In this document: piece after piece, positions 8,113 through 16,320 of the stretch
Position numbering within the stretch: the first letter of the stretch is position 1
Layout: each line of letters starts with the position of its first letter
Source of the DNA: an uncultured Rubrivivax sp.
GTDB lineage: Bacteria; Pseudomonadota; Gammaproteobacteria; Burkholderiales; Burkholderiaceae_C
Assembly (NCBI GenBank): GCA_937967345.1
Contig: CALBTN010000104.1
Coordinates: forward strand, 1 to 39,764
DNA: 39,764 nucleotides
Direction: 5' to 3'
Notes under the pieces: model-generated
What the model was told of the DNA's origin: nothing
Database searches by the model: none
What the model saw: only the letters and a program-made list of their open reading frames with translations
Made by a program: the position numbers and the translations under genes

Positions 8113-8907
8113 ATGGGCGCATCGGTCAGCTTCACGCCGCTACCCGGTCTGCCGGAGGTGCATGCGGGCGACGACCTGGCCACGCTGATCCTGGCTGCGG
8201 CGCAGCGCGCCGGCATCGCCATCGGTGACGACGCCATCGTCGTCGTCGCGCAGAAGATCGTCTCCAAGGCCGAGGGCCGCAGCGTCGCGCTGAACTCGGT
8301 GACGCCGTCGGCACGCGCGGTCGAGCTGGCCGGCATCACCGGCAAGGACGCGCGCGTGATCGAGCTGATCCTGTCGGAGTCCAGCGCGGTGCTGCGCGCG
8401 GTGCCCAACGTGCTGGTGGTGCGCCACCGCCTGGGCTACGTGATGGCCAACGCCGGCATCGACCGCTCCAACGTGCCCGGCGACGAGGGGCGCCATGGTG
8501 GCAACGGCAGCGGCGGCGCCGAGCGGGTGCTGCTGCTGCCGCTGGCACCCGACCGCTCGGCCGAAGACCTGCGCGAGCGGCTGCAGCAGCGCGCGGGCGT
8601 GCGCCCGGGTGTCATCGTCAGCGACAGCTTCGGCCGGCCCTGGCGCAACGGCGTGGTCAACGTCGCGCTGGGCGCGGCCGGCGTGCCGTCGCTGATCGAC
8701 CGCCGCGGCGAGCTCGACCGCCAGGGGCGCAAGCTCGAAGTCACGCAGGTGGCCTTTGCCGACGCGGTGTGCGCCGGCGCGGCGCTGGCCATGGGCGAGG
8801 CCGCCGAAGGCACGCCGGTGGTGGTGGTCGACGGGCTGCGGCCGCGCGCGCCGCTGTGCGATGCCAGCACGCTGGTCCGAGCGCTCGAGCAGGACTTGTT
8901 CCAATGA
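8113..8907 (+). CDS. cofE: Coenzyme F420-0:L-glutamate ligase (CofE)
   Basis: 264 aa from the ATG at 8113; an upstream in-frame start would overlap npdG. The enzyme adds L-glutamate residues to F420-0 using GTP and divalent metal. Motifs are GDDAIVVVAQKIVSKAEGR near the N-terminus, VMANAGIDRSNV, VIVSDSFGRPWRNG and IDRRGELDRQGR, all characteristic of CofE. The protein is a stand-alone ligase. It lacks the C-terminal nitroreductase-like domain of mycobacterial FbiB, which reduces dehydro-F420-0. The stop overlaps the cofD start by 4 bases (ATGA), so the two are translationally coupled. Confidence 0.95.
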   Translation: MGASVSFTPLPGLPEVHAGDDLATLILAAAQRAGIAIGDDAIVVVAQKIVSKAEGRSVALNSVTPSARAVELAGITGKDARVIELILSESSAVLRAVPNVLVVRHRLGYVMANAGIDRSNVPGDEGRHGGNGSGGAERVLLLPLAPDRSAEDLRERLQQRAGVRPGVIVSDSFGRPWRNGVVNVALGAAGVPSLIDRRGELDRQGRKLEVTQVAFADAVCAGAALAMGEAAEGTPVVVVDGLRPRAPLCDASTLVRALEQDLFQ

Positions 8908-9899
8908 CCCAACCCGGCGGCGCGCGCGTGGCCGCGCTGTGCGGCGGCGTCGGCGGCGCCAAGCTGGCCGACGGCCTGCTGCGCGTGCTGCCGCCCGACT
9001 GCCTGGGCCTGATCGTCAACACCGGCGACGACTTCGAGCACCTGGGGCTGCACGTCTCGCCCGACATCGACACCGTGGTCTACACGCTGTCGGGGCTGGC
9101 CAACCCGGCCACCGGCTGGGGCCGCCGCGACGAGAGCTGGAACTTCATGCAGGCGCTGCAGGCGCTGGGCGGCCCCACCTGGTTTCGCCTGGGTGATGGC
9201 GACCTGGCGATGCACGTGCAGCGCACCCAGCGGCTGGCGCAAGGCGAGCCGTTGAGCGCGATCACCGCCGACATCGCGCAGCGCCTGGGCATCGCCGCGC
9301 GGCTGCTGCCGATGAGCGACGGCCGGCTGCGCACCCGGGTGCGCACCGACAACGGCTGGATCGACTTCCAGGACTACTTCGTGCGCCAGCAGTGCCAGCC
9401 GACGGTGCGCGAGATCGGCTTCGACGGCGCCGCGGCGTGCACGCCGGCGCCGGGCGTGGCCGAACTGTTGGCGCAAGCGCAACTCGAAGCCATCGTGATC
9501 TGCCCGTCCAACCCCTACCTCAGCGTCGCCCCGGTGCTGGCCGTGCCGGGGCTGCGCGGGTTGCTGCGCGCGGCCGGCGTGCCGATCGTCGCGGTCTCGC
9601 CGCTGATCGCCGGGGCCGCGGTCAAGGGGCCGACCGCCAAGATCATGGCCGAGCTGGGCCACGCAAGCAGCGCGGCCGAAGTCGCGCGCTACTACGAAGG
9701 GCTGATCGACGGCTTCGTGCTCGACGAGCGCGACGCGGCGCTGGCCGCCCGGATCGGCGTGCCGGTGCGCTCGTGCGACACGCTGATGCAATCGGCCGAC
9801 GACCGCCAGCGCGTCGCGCGGCACACGCTGCAACTGGCCGGCGAACTGGCGCGCAGCCTGGCCACCGAGCTGGCCGCCCGGCGATCGAGGGCGACATGA
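8904..9899 (+). CDS. cofD: 2-phospho-L-lactate-type transferase (CofD/FbiA)
   Basis: 331 aa, full length. CofD joins the CofC product (a GDP-linked phospho-acid) to the deazaflavin Fo, giving F420-0 or its dehydro or 3PG form. CGGVGGAKLADGLL near residues 11-24 and VNTGDDFEHLGLHVSPDIDT are the signature nucleotide/Fo-binding segments. PSNPYLSVAPVL and AVSPLIAGAAVKGPTAKIM complete the family pattern. It overlaps cofE and cofC by 4 bases each, an arrangement that suggests near-equal production of the three enzymes. Confidence 0.95.
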   Translation: MTQPGGARVAALCGGVGGAKLADGLLRVLPPDCLGLIVNTGDDFEHLGLHVSPDIDTVVYTLSGLANPATGWGRRDESWNFMQALQALGGPTWFRLGDGDLAMHVQRTQRLAQGEPLSAITADIAQRLGIAARLLPMSDGRLRTRVRTDNGWIDFQDYFVRQQCQPTVREIGFDGAAACTPAPGVAELLAQAQLEAIVICPSNPYLSVAPVLAVPGLRGLLRAAGVPIVAVSPLIAGAAVKGPTAKIMAELGHASSAAEVARYYEGLIDGFVLDERDAALAARIGVPVRSCDTLMQSADDRQRVARHTLQLAGELARSLATELAARRSRAT

Positions 9900-10570
9900 G
9901 CTGCTGGGCACTGATCGCACTGAAATCCTTCGCCTGCGGCAAGACCCGGCTGGCGCAGGTGCTGCCGCTGCCCGAGCGCGAAGCCCTGAGCCGCAGGATG
10001 CTCGACCAGGTGGTGTGCGCGCTGCAGGCCGCACACGAAGTCGACGGCATCGCCATCGTGACGCAGCAAGCCGGCCCGCTGCCGGCCAACGTGCTGCCCC
10101 TCCCCGACCCCGGCGGCGGTCTGAACGCCGCGCTGGCCAGCGGCGCAAGGCAGCTGGCCGCCATCGGCGCGACCGAGTTGCTGGTGCTGCACGCCGACCT
10201 GCCCTTGCTGGCGGCCGACGAGATCGACGACTTCATCGTGCAAGCACGCCGCACCGGGCTGGGCCTGGCCAGCGACCGCATCGGCCACGGCACCAACGCG
10301 GTGTTCGTCGCGCCGCCGCTGGCCTTCGATTTCTGCTTCGGCCGCTACAGCTTCATGCGCCACCGCCAGCAAGCGCGCGAACGCGGCCTGCAGCCCTTTG
10401 TCGCCAGCGCGCCGGGTTTCGCCTTCGACATCGACGAGCCGGCCGACCTCGCGGCGCTGCTGGCGGCCCACGGCGAGCACTTCGCCCCAACCCTTGACGC
10501 CTGGAAGCCGATGCCATGGACCACGCGATTGAACGACTGCTCGGCCTCGCCCGCGACGCAGGCCGACTGA
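9896..10570 (+). CDS. cofC: Phospho-acid guanylyltransferase of F420 biosynthesis (CofC/FbiD)
   Basis: 224 aa. It activates 2-phospholactate, phosphoenolpyruvate or 3-phosphoglycerate with GTP for CofD; which one cannot be read by eye. The nucleotidyltransferase pattern is present: LIALKSFACGKTRLAQVL at the start, LLVLHADLPLL with the metal-binding Asp, GLGLASDRIGHGTNAVFV and FAFDIDEPADLAAL. Its last 55 bases overlap the start of fbiC in another frame, so the C-terminal residues after about 206 may be a non-conserved tail. Absence of a nearby dehydro-F420 reductase makes a substrate other than PEP worth testing (see findings). Confidence 0.92.
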   Translation: MSCWALIALKSFACGKTRLAQVLPLPEREALSRRMLDQVVCALQAAHEVDGIAIVTQQAGPLPANVLPLPDPGGGLNAALASGARQLAAIGATELLVLHADLPLLAADEIDDFIVQARRTGLGLASDRIGHGTNAVFVAPPLAFDFCFGRYSFMRHRQQARERGLQPFVASAPGFAFDIDEPADLAALLAAHGEHFAPTLDAWKPMPWTTRLNDCSASPATQAD

Positions 10571-12963
10571 GCCCGCAGCAACTGCTGACGCTGGCGCAGC
10601 ACGCGCCGCTGCACGCGCTTGTGGATTGCGCCGAGCAGCTGACGCTGCAGGGCCACGGCCGGCGCGTGGGTTATTCGCGCAAGGTCTTCATCCCGCTGAC
10701 GCGGCTGTGCCGCGACGCCTGCGGCTACTGCACCTTCGCCACCGCGCCGCGCTCGCTGCCCAGCGCCTACCTCAGCGCCGACGAGGTGCTGGCGATCGCC
10801 CGGGCCGGCGTACAGGCCGGCTGCCATGAGGCGCTGTTCACCCTGGGCGAGAAGCCCGAAGCGCGCTACCGCGCGGCGCGCGAGGCGCTGGACCGCATGG
10901 GCCACGCCAGCACCATCGACTACGTGGCGGCGATGGCCGAGCTGGTGCACCGTGAAACCGGCCTGCTGCCGCACCTGAACCCGGGCAACCTGAGCACGGC
11001 CGAGCTGGCCCAGCTGCGCCCGCTCGCGGCGTCGATGGGGCTGATGCTCGAATCGTCGGCCGAGCGGCTGACCGAGCGCGGCGGGCCGCACTGGAAGTGC
11101 CCCGACAAGCTGCCCGCCACCCGCCTCGCGACGCTGGACGCGGCGGGCGCGGCCCAGGTGGCGATGACCAGCGGCATCCTGATCGGCATCGGCGAGACCC
11201 GCGCCGAGCGCGTGCACTCGCTGCTGGCGCTGCGCGAGTTGCACGAGCGCCACGGCCACGTCCAGGAAGTGATCGTGCAGAACTTCCGCGCCAAGCCCGG
11301 CACGCGCATGGCGCATGCGCCCGAGCCGACGCTGGACGAGCACGCCTGGAGCATCGCGATGGCGCGGCTGGTGTTCGGTGCCGCGATGTCGATCCAGGCG
11401 CCGCCGAACCTGCGCCCCGGCGAACTGGCGCCGCTGCTGCGCGCCGGCATCAACGACTGGGGCGGCGTCTCGCCGGTGACGATCGACCACGTCAACCCCG
11501 AGGCCGCGTGGCCGCACCTGGACGAGCTCGAAGCTCAGACCCGCGAGTGCGGCCGCGAGCTGGTCGAGCGTCTCGCTTTGGTGCCGGCCTACGCGCGCGA
11601 CGCCGCGCGCTGGACCGAAGGCACGATGCGCAAGGCGGTGCTTCGCCTGGCCGACAGCGAGGGCTTCGCCCGGCCCGACGCCTGGCTGGCCGGCACCGGC
11701 GCGGCGCCGACGCCCGCCGTCGCCGCAGCCGTGGCCGGCGCCGCGCGCAGCGACCCCGCCAAAGCCTCGCGCGAAGTGGCCGCACTGCTGGCGCGCGCGC
11801 GCGACGGCCACGAGCTGGACGAAGCCGGCATCGTGCGCCTGTTCGCGGCACGCGACGCCGACTTCCAGGCGGTGGTGCAGGCAGCCGACGCGCTGCGCGC
11901 CGAGGTGGTCGGCGACACCGTCACCTTCGTGCGCAACTGCAACATCAACTACACCAACATCTGCCAGCACCGCTGCGGCTTTTGCGCCTTTGCCAAGAGC
12001 CGCAGCGCGCACAGCCTGCGCGGCCCGGCCTACAAGCTCGAGGCCGACGAGGTCGCCGAGCGTGCGCTGCAAGCCTGGGCCGACGGCGCCGGCGAGGTCT
12101 GCATGCAAGGCGGCATCCATCCGCACTACACCGGGCAGACCTACCTCGACCTGGTGGCTGCGGTGAAGGCCGCGGTGCCCGGCATGCACGTGCACGCGTT
12201 CTCGCCGCTGGAAGTGCTGCACGGCGCGCGCACGCTGGGGCTGAGCACCGCGCAGTTCCTGGCGCGGTTGCGCGACGCCGGCCTGGCCACCCTGCCCGGC
12301 ACCGCGGCCGAGATCCTCGACGACAAGGTCCGTGCGGTGATCTGCCCGGACAAGCTCAGCACCGACGAGTGGCTGCAGGTGATGCGCGACGCGCACGGCG
12401 TGGGCATCCGCAGCACCGCGACCATCATGTTCGGCCATGTCGAGCAGCCGCTGCACTGGGCGCGGCATCTGCTGCGCATTCGGCGGCTGCAGGCCGAGAC
12501 CGGCGGCTTCACCGAGCTGGTGCCGCTGCCCTTCGTGCACATGGAGTCGCCGCTGTGGCACAAGGGCGCGGCGCGTTCCGGGCCGACGCTGCGCGAAGCC
12601 GTGCTGATGCACGCGGTGGGCCGGCTGGTGCTGCACCCGCTGATCCCGAACATCCAGACGTCATGGGTCAAGATGGCGCCCGAGGGTGCGGCGTTGTGCC
12701 TGCGCGCCGGTGCCAACGACCTGGGCGGCACCTTGATGTACGAGTCGATCACCCGCGCCGCGGGCGGTGTCAACGGCCAACTGCTGGACGAATCGGACAT
12801 GCGCGGCATCGCCGCCAGCGTCGGGCGTGCGCTGGCCGAGCGCACCACGCTGTACGCGCGCGCTGCCGGGGTTGGCGGCGGCTTGTCGGCGCGGGCCTGC
12901 GCCGCATCGGCCACGGCGCCCATGGCGACCGCGACGGCGGCACCAGCGAAGGTTGCGGTCTGA
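10516..12963 (+). CDS. fbiC: 7,8-didemethyl-8-hydroxy-5-deazariboflavin (Fo) synthase, fused CofG-CofH (FbiC)
   Basis: 815 aa fusion of two radical-SAM enzymes that together build the Fo chromophore from tyrosine and the flavin precursor. The CofG half carries CRDACGYC (Cys65, 69, 72) and ends near residue 370 after GVSPVTIDHVNPE. An Ala-rich linker covers about 395-420. The CofH half carries CQHRCGFC (Cys483, 487, 490), then EVCMQGGIHPHYTG and ILDDKVRAVICPDKLST. The fused form is typical of actinobacteria and of some other bacteria, whereas archaea have separate proteins. GGAAG lies about 10 bases before the ATG. The last 40 residues are Ala-rich and poorly conserved. It ends the F420 operon. 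Confidence 0.97.
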   Translation: MDHAIERLLGLARDAGRLSPQQLLTLAQHAPLHALVDCAEQLTLQGHGRRVGYSRKVFIPLTRLCRDACGYCTFATAPRSLPSAYLSADEVLAIARAGVQAGCHEALFTLGEKPEARYRAAREALDRMGHASTIDYVAAMAELVHRETGLLPHLNPGNLSTAELAQLRPLAASMGLMLESSAERLTERGGPHWKCPDKLPATRLATLDAAGAAQVAMTSGILIGIGETRAERVHSLLALRELHERHGHVQEVIVQNFRAKPGTRMAHAPEPTLDEHAWSIAMARLVFGAAMSIQAPPNLRPGELAPLLRAGINDWGGVSPVTIDHVNPEAAWPHLDELEAQTRECGRELVERLALVPAYARDAARWTEGTMRKAVLRLADSEGFARPDAWLAGTGAAPTPAVAAAVAGAARSDPAKASREVAALLARARDGHELDEAGIVRLFAARDADFQAVVQAADALRAEVVGDTVTFVRNCNINYTNICQHRCGFCAFAKSRSAHSLRGPAYKLEADEVAERALQAWADGAGEVCMQGGIHPHYTGQTYLDLVAAVKAAVPGMHVHAFSPLEVLHGARTLGLSTAQFLARLRDAGLATLPGTAAEILDDKVRAVICPDKLSTDEWLQVMRDAHGVGIRSTATIMFGHVEQPLHWARHLLRIRRLQAETGGFTELVPLPFVHMESPLWHKGAARSGPTLREAVLMHAVGRLVLHPLIPNIQTSWVKMAPEGAALCLRAGANDLGGTLMYESITRAAGGVNGQLLDESDMRGIAASVGRALAERTTLYARAAGVGGGLSARACAASATAPMATATAAPAKVAV

Positions 12964-13418
12964 CGCGCAGGCTTCGACGATGGCGCACCTGTGCAGCGTC
13001 GGGCGGTTTTGGCGCTGCGTGGGCTGGCCAGGCCCCCGACACAGACCGCTGCGGATCGATTCGTACCACGCAGCGCCGGCGCGAGCGCTGCGAAGGCACC
13101 CTTTGTCCCTTCCCCGGCATGGGCTGGCGGGCCCGATCGGGGTCGACGCGCGGGCCAGGCACTGGATGAGGTGTGACGCGGCGCCGAGTGCGCGCGTCGC
13201 CTGCGCGAAGATCGGCGCGCTCGACCAGTGGGGGGCGAAGTACAGCCGGATGCGCCGGGTGTTTCGGGGCACCACCGCAGTGAACACGTAGCCCAGCGCG
13301 GCCGGCAAAGTCTTGTCCAACCGGGCGTGAGCCTGGAGCCGGGCGCAGACCTCGTTGGGCACGACTCACGCTTGATCCATCGCCCAGCGCCCGCTAAGGT
13401 GCGGGCGGGTGACAGCGC
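12964..13418. other. Gene-free stretch between fbiC and the TIR gene
   Basis: About 455 bases with no convincing gene. Open frames on both strands here have no start signal, family motif or consistent coding look. It holds a perfect 8-bp inverted repeat, CGCAGCGC (13069-13076) and GCGCTGCG (13085-13092), with an 8-base loop and no U-tract. This could mark the end of the F420 transcript. The promoter of the TIR-CHASE2 gene should lie in the last 100 bases but I cannot pick a clear one. Confidence 0.6.
13069..13092. terminator. Possible hairpin terminator or structure after fbiC
   Basis: An 8-bp perfect GC-rich stem with an 8-base loop about 105 bases after the fbiC stop. The following bases, AAGGCACCCTTTGTCCC, have only a short CTTTG run. 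It is weak as an intrinsic terminator and could equally stabilise the 3' end of the transcript. Confidence 0.3.
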
Positions 13419-15185
13419 ATGTTCGACGCGTCCAGGCTCTTCATCAGCTATCGCCGCAGCGATGCCGAGCGCACCGCTCGCGCGCTGTGCGAGGCCTTGC
13501 GCGCGCGCTTCGGCGCCGAGCGGGTGTTCTTCGACACTTCTGACATCCCCTTTGGCGAGGACTTCCAGCGCCTGGTGCGCGAGCGCATCGACGCCAGTGA
13601 TGTCGTCATCGCCGTCATCGGTCCGCGCTGGCTGCGCGTGACGAACGACAAGGGGCGCCGGCTGGCGCAGGCCGACGATCCGGTGCGCTTCGAATTGGTC
13701 ACCGCGCTGCAGTCGAACAAGCGCATCGTGCCGCTGCGGGTCGATGGCGCCGGCGCCCCGGCTGCCGATGAGCTGCCGGAGCCGTTGCGCCAATTGGCAC
13801 TGCTGAACATGCCCGAGTTGCGCGCCGCCAGCTTCGACATCGACATCAACGAACTGATGCGCCAGCTGCTCGGGCTGCCCCGGCACGACGTCGGACGCGC
13901 GGCGCGCTGGGCCGGCGCCGCCAAGGGCGGGCCGCTCGCCATCGTGCTGCTGGCCGCAGCGGTGCTGGCTGCGAGCTTCACCGGACTGTTCGACCTGCTG
14001 GGCCTGCACACGCGCTCGCAGCGCTGGCTGCTTTCTGCCGGCGAGTATCGCGGCGAGCGCGCGCCGGTGTTGCTGGTCACGCTCGACGCAGCCAGCGAGG
14101 CCGCGCTCGGCCGTGCGTTCTCCGCGGCCAACGCGGCAGCATGGCGTCGTGACCATGCGCGGCTGATCCAGCGCGCGGCGGATGCGGGCGCGAGCGCGAT
14201 CGCCTTCGACCTGTTCTTCGAAAGTCCGACCGCGGCCGACGCTGAACTGGCCGAGGCCATCGCGCAGGCGCGACGGCGCCAGCCGCCGCTGCAGGTGGTG
14301 GTCGGTGCGCGCGCTGGACCTGACGGCGAGCCGCGCCTGGTTCCCGCGCTGCGCGCCGCCGCCGCGTGGGGCTCGCTGTGCCTGACCGATCGCGGCGGCG
14401 GCGTGCTGTGGTCGGCTCCGCTGGCGGTGTTGCGGCCGCAGCGCGGCGCCGCGGGTGAACTCGCCAGCGCCGACACGCCGGCGCTGGCGCTGGCTGCGGT
14501 GGCGCCCTCGACCTTGCGCGCCGCCGACCTGTCGCGGCGCGAACTGCTGTTCGACGGCCCGCCGCGCGATCCACCGCTGCGCTTCAGCACGGTGGAGCGT
14601 CAGCGGGTGGCCTTGCCTGGCTGCACTCTCAGCAGCGCTGGCGATGATCTGGCGATGCTGCGCTTGCGTGTGTCGCGCGAAGGCTTCTGGCGCCAGCCGG
14701 CGCGCAGCCTGTCGTATGCCGCAGCGCTCGACGAGCACGACGCTGCGCGTTTTGCAGGCCGCATCGTGCTCGTCGGCGTGACGGCCTTGGGCAGTGGCAC
14801 GCCCGATGCGCATACCGTGCTCGACGGCCTGCGCCCGCGCAGCGTCTTCGGCGTTGAACTGCAAGCCGACGCGCTGCGGGCACTGGCTGCCGCGCGCGTG
14901 CCGCGGCTGCCGACGCTGGATCGGCAACTGGCGACGACGCTGCTGGCGTGCGCGCTCGGCGCGGCGGTCGCCGTCTGGGGCTTCGAGCGCGCCGCCTGGC
15001 GGCGCCGCCTGGTGTTGCTCGCGGTGGCCGCGGCATGGACCGCAGCGGCATGGTGGCTGGCGCGGCACGACCTGCTGAGCGACCTCGTCACCGACTTGGT
15101 GACGCTGGCGCTGGCGGCGGCGCTGATTCGCGCGGTGCAGATCGTCGTCGTGCTCCTGCGCGCTTTCCGGAGGATTGCGAAATGA
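13419..15185 (+). CDS. Membrane protein with N-terminal TIR domain and CHASE2 sensor domain
   Basis: 588 aa. Residues 1-155 form a bacterial TIR domain: LFISYRRSDAE at 7-17, VFFDTSDIPFGEDF at 36-49, ASDVVIAVIGPRWL at 59-72. Glu92, in the VRFELVTAL helix, is where TIR NADases keep their catalytic glutamate. A membrane segment follows at about 171-190. Residues about 195-500 match a CHASE2 sensor, normally extracytoplasmic (APVLLVTLDAAS, AIAFDLFFESP, FAGRIVLVGVTALGSGTPD). Three membrane segments lie at about 504-580. CHASE2 proteins usually carry a cyclase, kinase or phosphatase at the C-terminus; here the effector is N-terminal and TIR-like. The stop overlaps the next lipoprotein start (ATGA). 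It may sense an envelope signal and trigger NAD hydrolysis or signalling, but that is inference. Confidence 0.85.
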   Translation: MFDASRLFISYRRSDAERTARALCEALRARFGAERVFFDTSDIPFGEDFQRLVRERIDASDVVIAVIGPRWLRVTNDKGRRLAQADDPVRFELVTALQSNKRIVPLRVDGAGAPAADELPEPLRQLALLNMPELRAASFDIDINELMRQLLGLPRHDVGRAARWAGAAKGGPLAIVLLAAAVLAASFTGLFDLLGLHTRSQRWLLSAGEYRGERAPVLLVTLDAASEAALGRAFSAANAAAWRRDHARLIQRAADAGASAIAFDLFFESPTAADAELAEAIAQARRRQPPLQVVVGARAGPDGEPRLVPALRAAAAWGSLCLTDRGGGVLWSAPLAVLRPQRGAAGELASADTPALALAAVAPSTLRAADLSRRELLFDGPPRDPPLRFSTVERQRVALPGCTLSSAGDDLAMLRLRVSREGFWRQPARSLSYAAALDEHDAARFAGRIVLVGVTALGSGTPDAHTVLDGLRPRSVFGVELQADALRALAAARVPRLPTLDRQLATTLLACALGAAVAVWGFERAAWRRRLVLLAVAAAWTAAAWWLARHDLLSDLVTDLVTLALAAALIRAVQIVVVLLRAFRRIAK

Positions 15186-15994
15186 ACGCGTTCAAGCTTT
15201 GGGTTCTGGCCGCGCTGGCGCTGCTGACCGGCTGCAGCGGTGTGCCAACCGGCACATCGGGCGTAGCGTCGATTCACCTGCAAAGCACCGTGCGCGACAT
15301 GGCGCCGGCAAGCCCGCGCTGGCAGATCGCCGAACCCGAAGCCGCCGGCGTGCGGGTGTGGCGCAATTTCGTGCCGGTGTCACCGTCGCGCGGGATGCAG
15401 CTCGAACCCGGCGACGTGGTGCAGACCGCGGCGGGTACGGCCGCCACCATCGTCTTCAGCGGCGGTGCCGGCGGCGGCACGGCGGTGCTCGACGAATCGA
15501 CCCGCGTGCGGGTCGGCTCGCTCGAGGTGTTCTTCGGACGAATCTTCGCCAACGTGCGCGGGCTGTTTGAAACCACCAGCCAGAACGTCGTCGCCGGCGT
15601 CGAAGGCACACAGTTCCTGTTCGAAGTCGGCCGTGATCGCGCCGTCCACGTCGGTGTGGTGCAAGGCGTGGTCGCCTGCCGCACGAAGGACGGCAGCTGG
15701 TCGGCGGTGCGCTTGGCGGCGGGCCAGTCGCTGCGCTCGGCGTACCCGAACCGCTCGCCGCCGCAGGTCGGGCAGGCTGATCCACGCGAACTGCGCGACG
15801 CTGCCGCATGGGCGGCGGCGGTGTCGAGTGCCGGCGAGGCCGAGCAGCCGGCCTACCGCGAGCCGCAGATCAACTTCGGCATCGGCATCGGCGGGCGCGG
15901 GGGCGATGCCCGAGGCGAGCCGCGACCGAAGTCGCAGCCCGACCCCGCCACCGGCAACAAGCCGCAGCAGCTGCAACCGCGGGGCAAGTACTGA
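15182..15994 (+). CDS. FecR-domain lipoprotein
   Basis: 270 aa. Residues 1-18 are a lipoprotein signal ending in LLTGC, with Cys18 as the lipid-anchored residue. Residues about 70-180 form a FecR-type domain: LEPGDVVQTAAGTAATIVF, LDESTRVRVGSLEVFFGRIF and VVAGVEGTQFLFEV, with the usual GTxF strand. The C-terminal 50 residues are Gly/Arg/Pro-rich and probably disordered. FecR-domain proteins are often encoded next to CHASE2 sensors, and this gene overlaps the TIR-CHASE2 stop by 4 bases. The likely role is an envelope partner that binds or presents a ligand to the CHASE2 domain. There is no FecA/FecI nearby, so it is not a classical iron-dicitrate anti-sigma factor. Confidence 0.82.
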   Translation: MNAFKLWVLAALALLTGCSGVPTGTSGVASIHLQSTVRDMAPASPRWQIAEPEAAGVRVWRNFVPVSPSRGMQLEPGDVVQTAAGTAATIVFSGGAGGGTAVLDESTRVRVGSLEVFFGRIFANVRGLFETTSQNVVAGVEGTQFLFEVGRDRAVHVGVVQGVVACRTKDGSWSAVRLAAGQSLRSAYPNRSPPQVGQADPRELRDAAAWAAAVSSAGEAEQPAYREPQINFGIGIGGRGGDARGEPRPKSQPDPATGNKPQQLQPRGKY

Positions 15995-16239
15995 GCCAGC
16001 GCGGCGCAGGGAATCCTCAGGCCGACCGGCTGCCGAGCGGCTGCAGGTCGGGCTGCTGCGGCAGGCGATCGAGCTGCTGGCCGCCAGGGCACGCGGGCTG
16101 GCGCTGACCAAACTCGTGCCGGCCGAGGCGCACACCACCGAGCGTTTCGACACCAAGGAGCGCAGCCGGTCGGTGCGCTGCGGCCCGGCACGGCGCTGTC
16201 GAGGTGGGTGTTCCGCCACGTCAATCCCACGCCGGCGTA

Positions 16240-16253
16240 TTGATCTAAATCAA
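16240..16253. promoter_or_regulatory. FNR/ANR/DNR-type binding box
   Basis: TTGATCTAAATCAA is an exact match to the palindromic consensus TTGAT-N4-ATCAA bound by FNR/CRP-family oxygen or nitric-oxide regulators. It stands out as AT-rich in a very GC-rich region. It lies 107 bases before the methyltransferase ATG and about 245 bases after the FecR lipoprotein stop, so the downstream methyltransferase is the likely target. With the box centred at 16246.5, a class II arrangement would put the transcript start near 16288; no clear -10 sequence is visible there. Confidence 0.7.
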
Positions 16254-16274
16254 AGTCGCCCAAACAATGGCGAT

Positions 16275-16320
16275 GCCCCGCATCGGCGGGGCCGCAGGCG
16301 GCCATGTCGCGGGCCCCGCC
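16275..16320 (+). promoter_or_regulatory. Leader with mutually exclusive hairpins (attenuator-like)
   Basis: Three segments can pair in two exclusive ways. GCCCCGC (16275-16281) pairs with GCGGGGC (16286-16292) around the loop ATCG. GGCGGGGCC (16285-16293) can instead pair with GGCCCCGCC (16312-16320). Within the second loop, GGCCGC and GCGGCC (16290-16303) form a further small stem. This 1:2 versus 2:3 layout, between an FNR box and a gene start, resembles an attenuator or RNA switch. No known riboswitch consensus is recognised and no U-tract is present, so control of translation is as likely as termination. Confidence 0.35.

Noticed and set aside
12661..13362. 233-aa minus-strand open frame filling the gap after fbiC
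   Set aside because: No family motif, no start signal, and most of its length is antisense to fbiC or non-coding in composition.
12141..15068. 975-aa minus-strand open frame spanning fbiC, the gap and the TIR gene
   Set aside because: It ignores gene boundaries and contains no motif; the plus-strand genes explain the conservation.
15182..15994. Iron-dicitrate sensor FecR of a FecIRA system
   Set aside because: No ECF sigma factor or TonB receptor is adjacent, and the lipobox and CHASE2 neighbour indicate a different use of the FecR domain.
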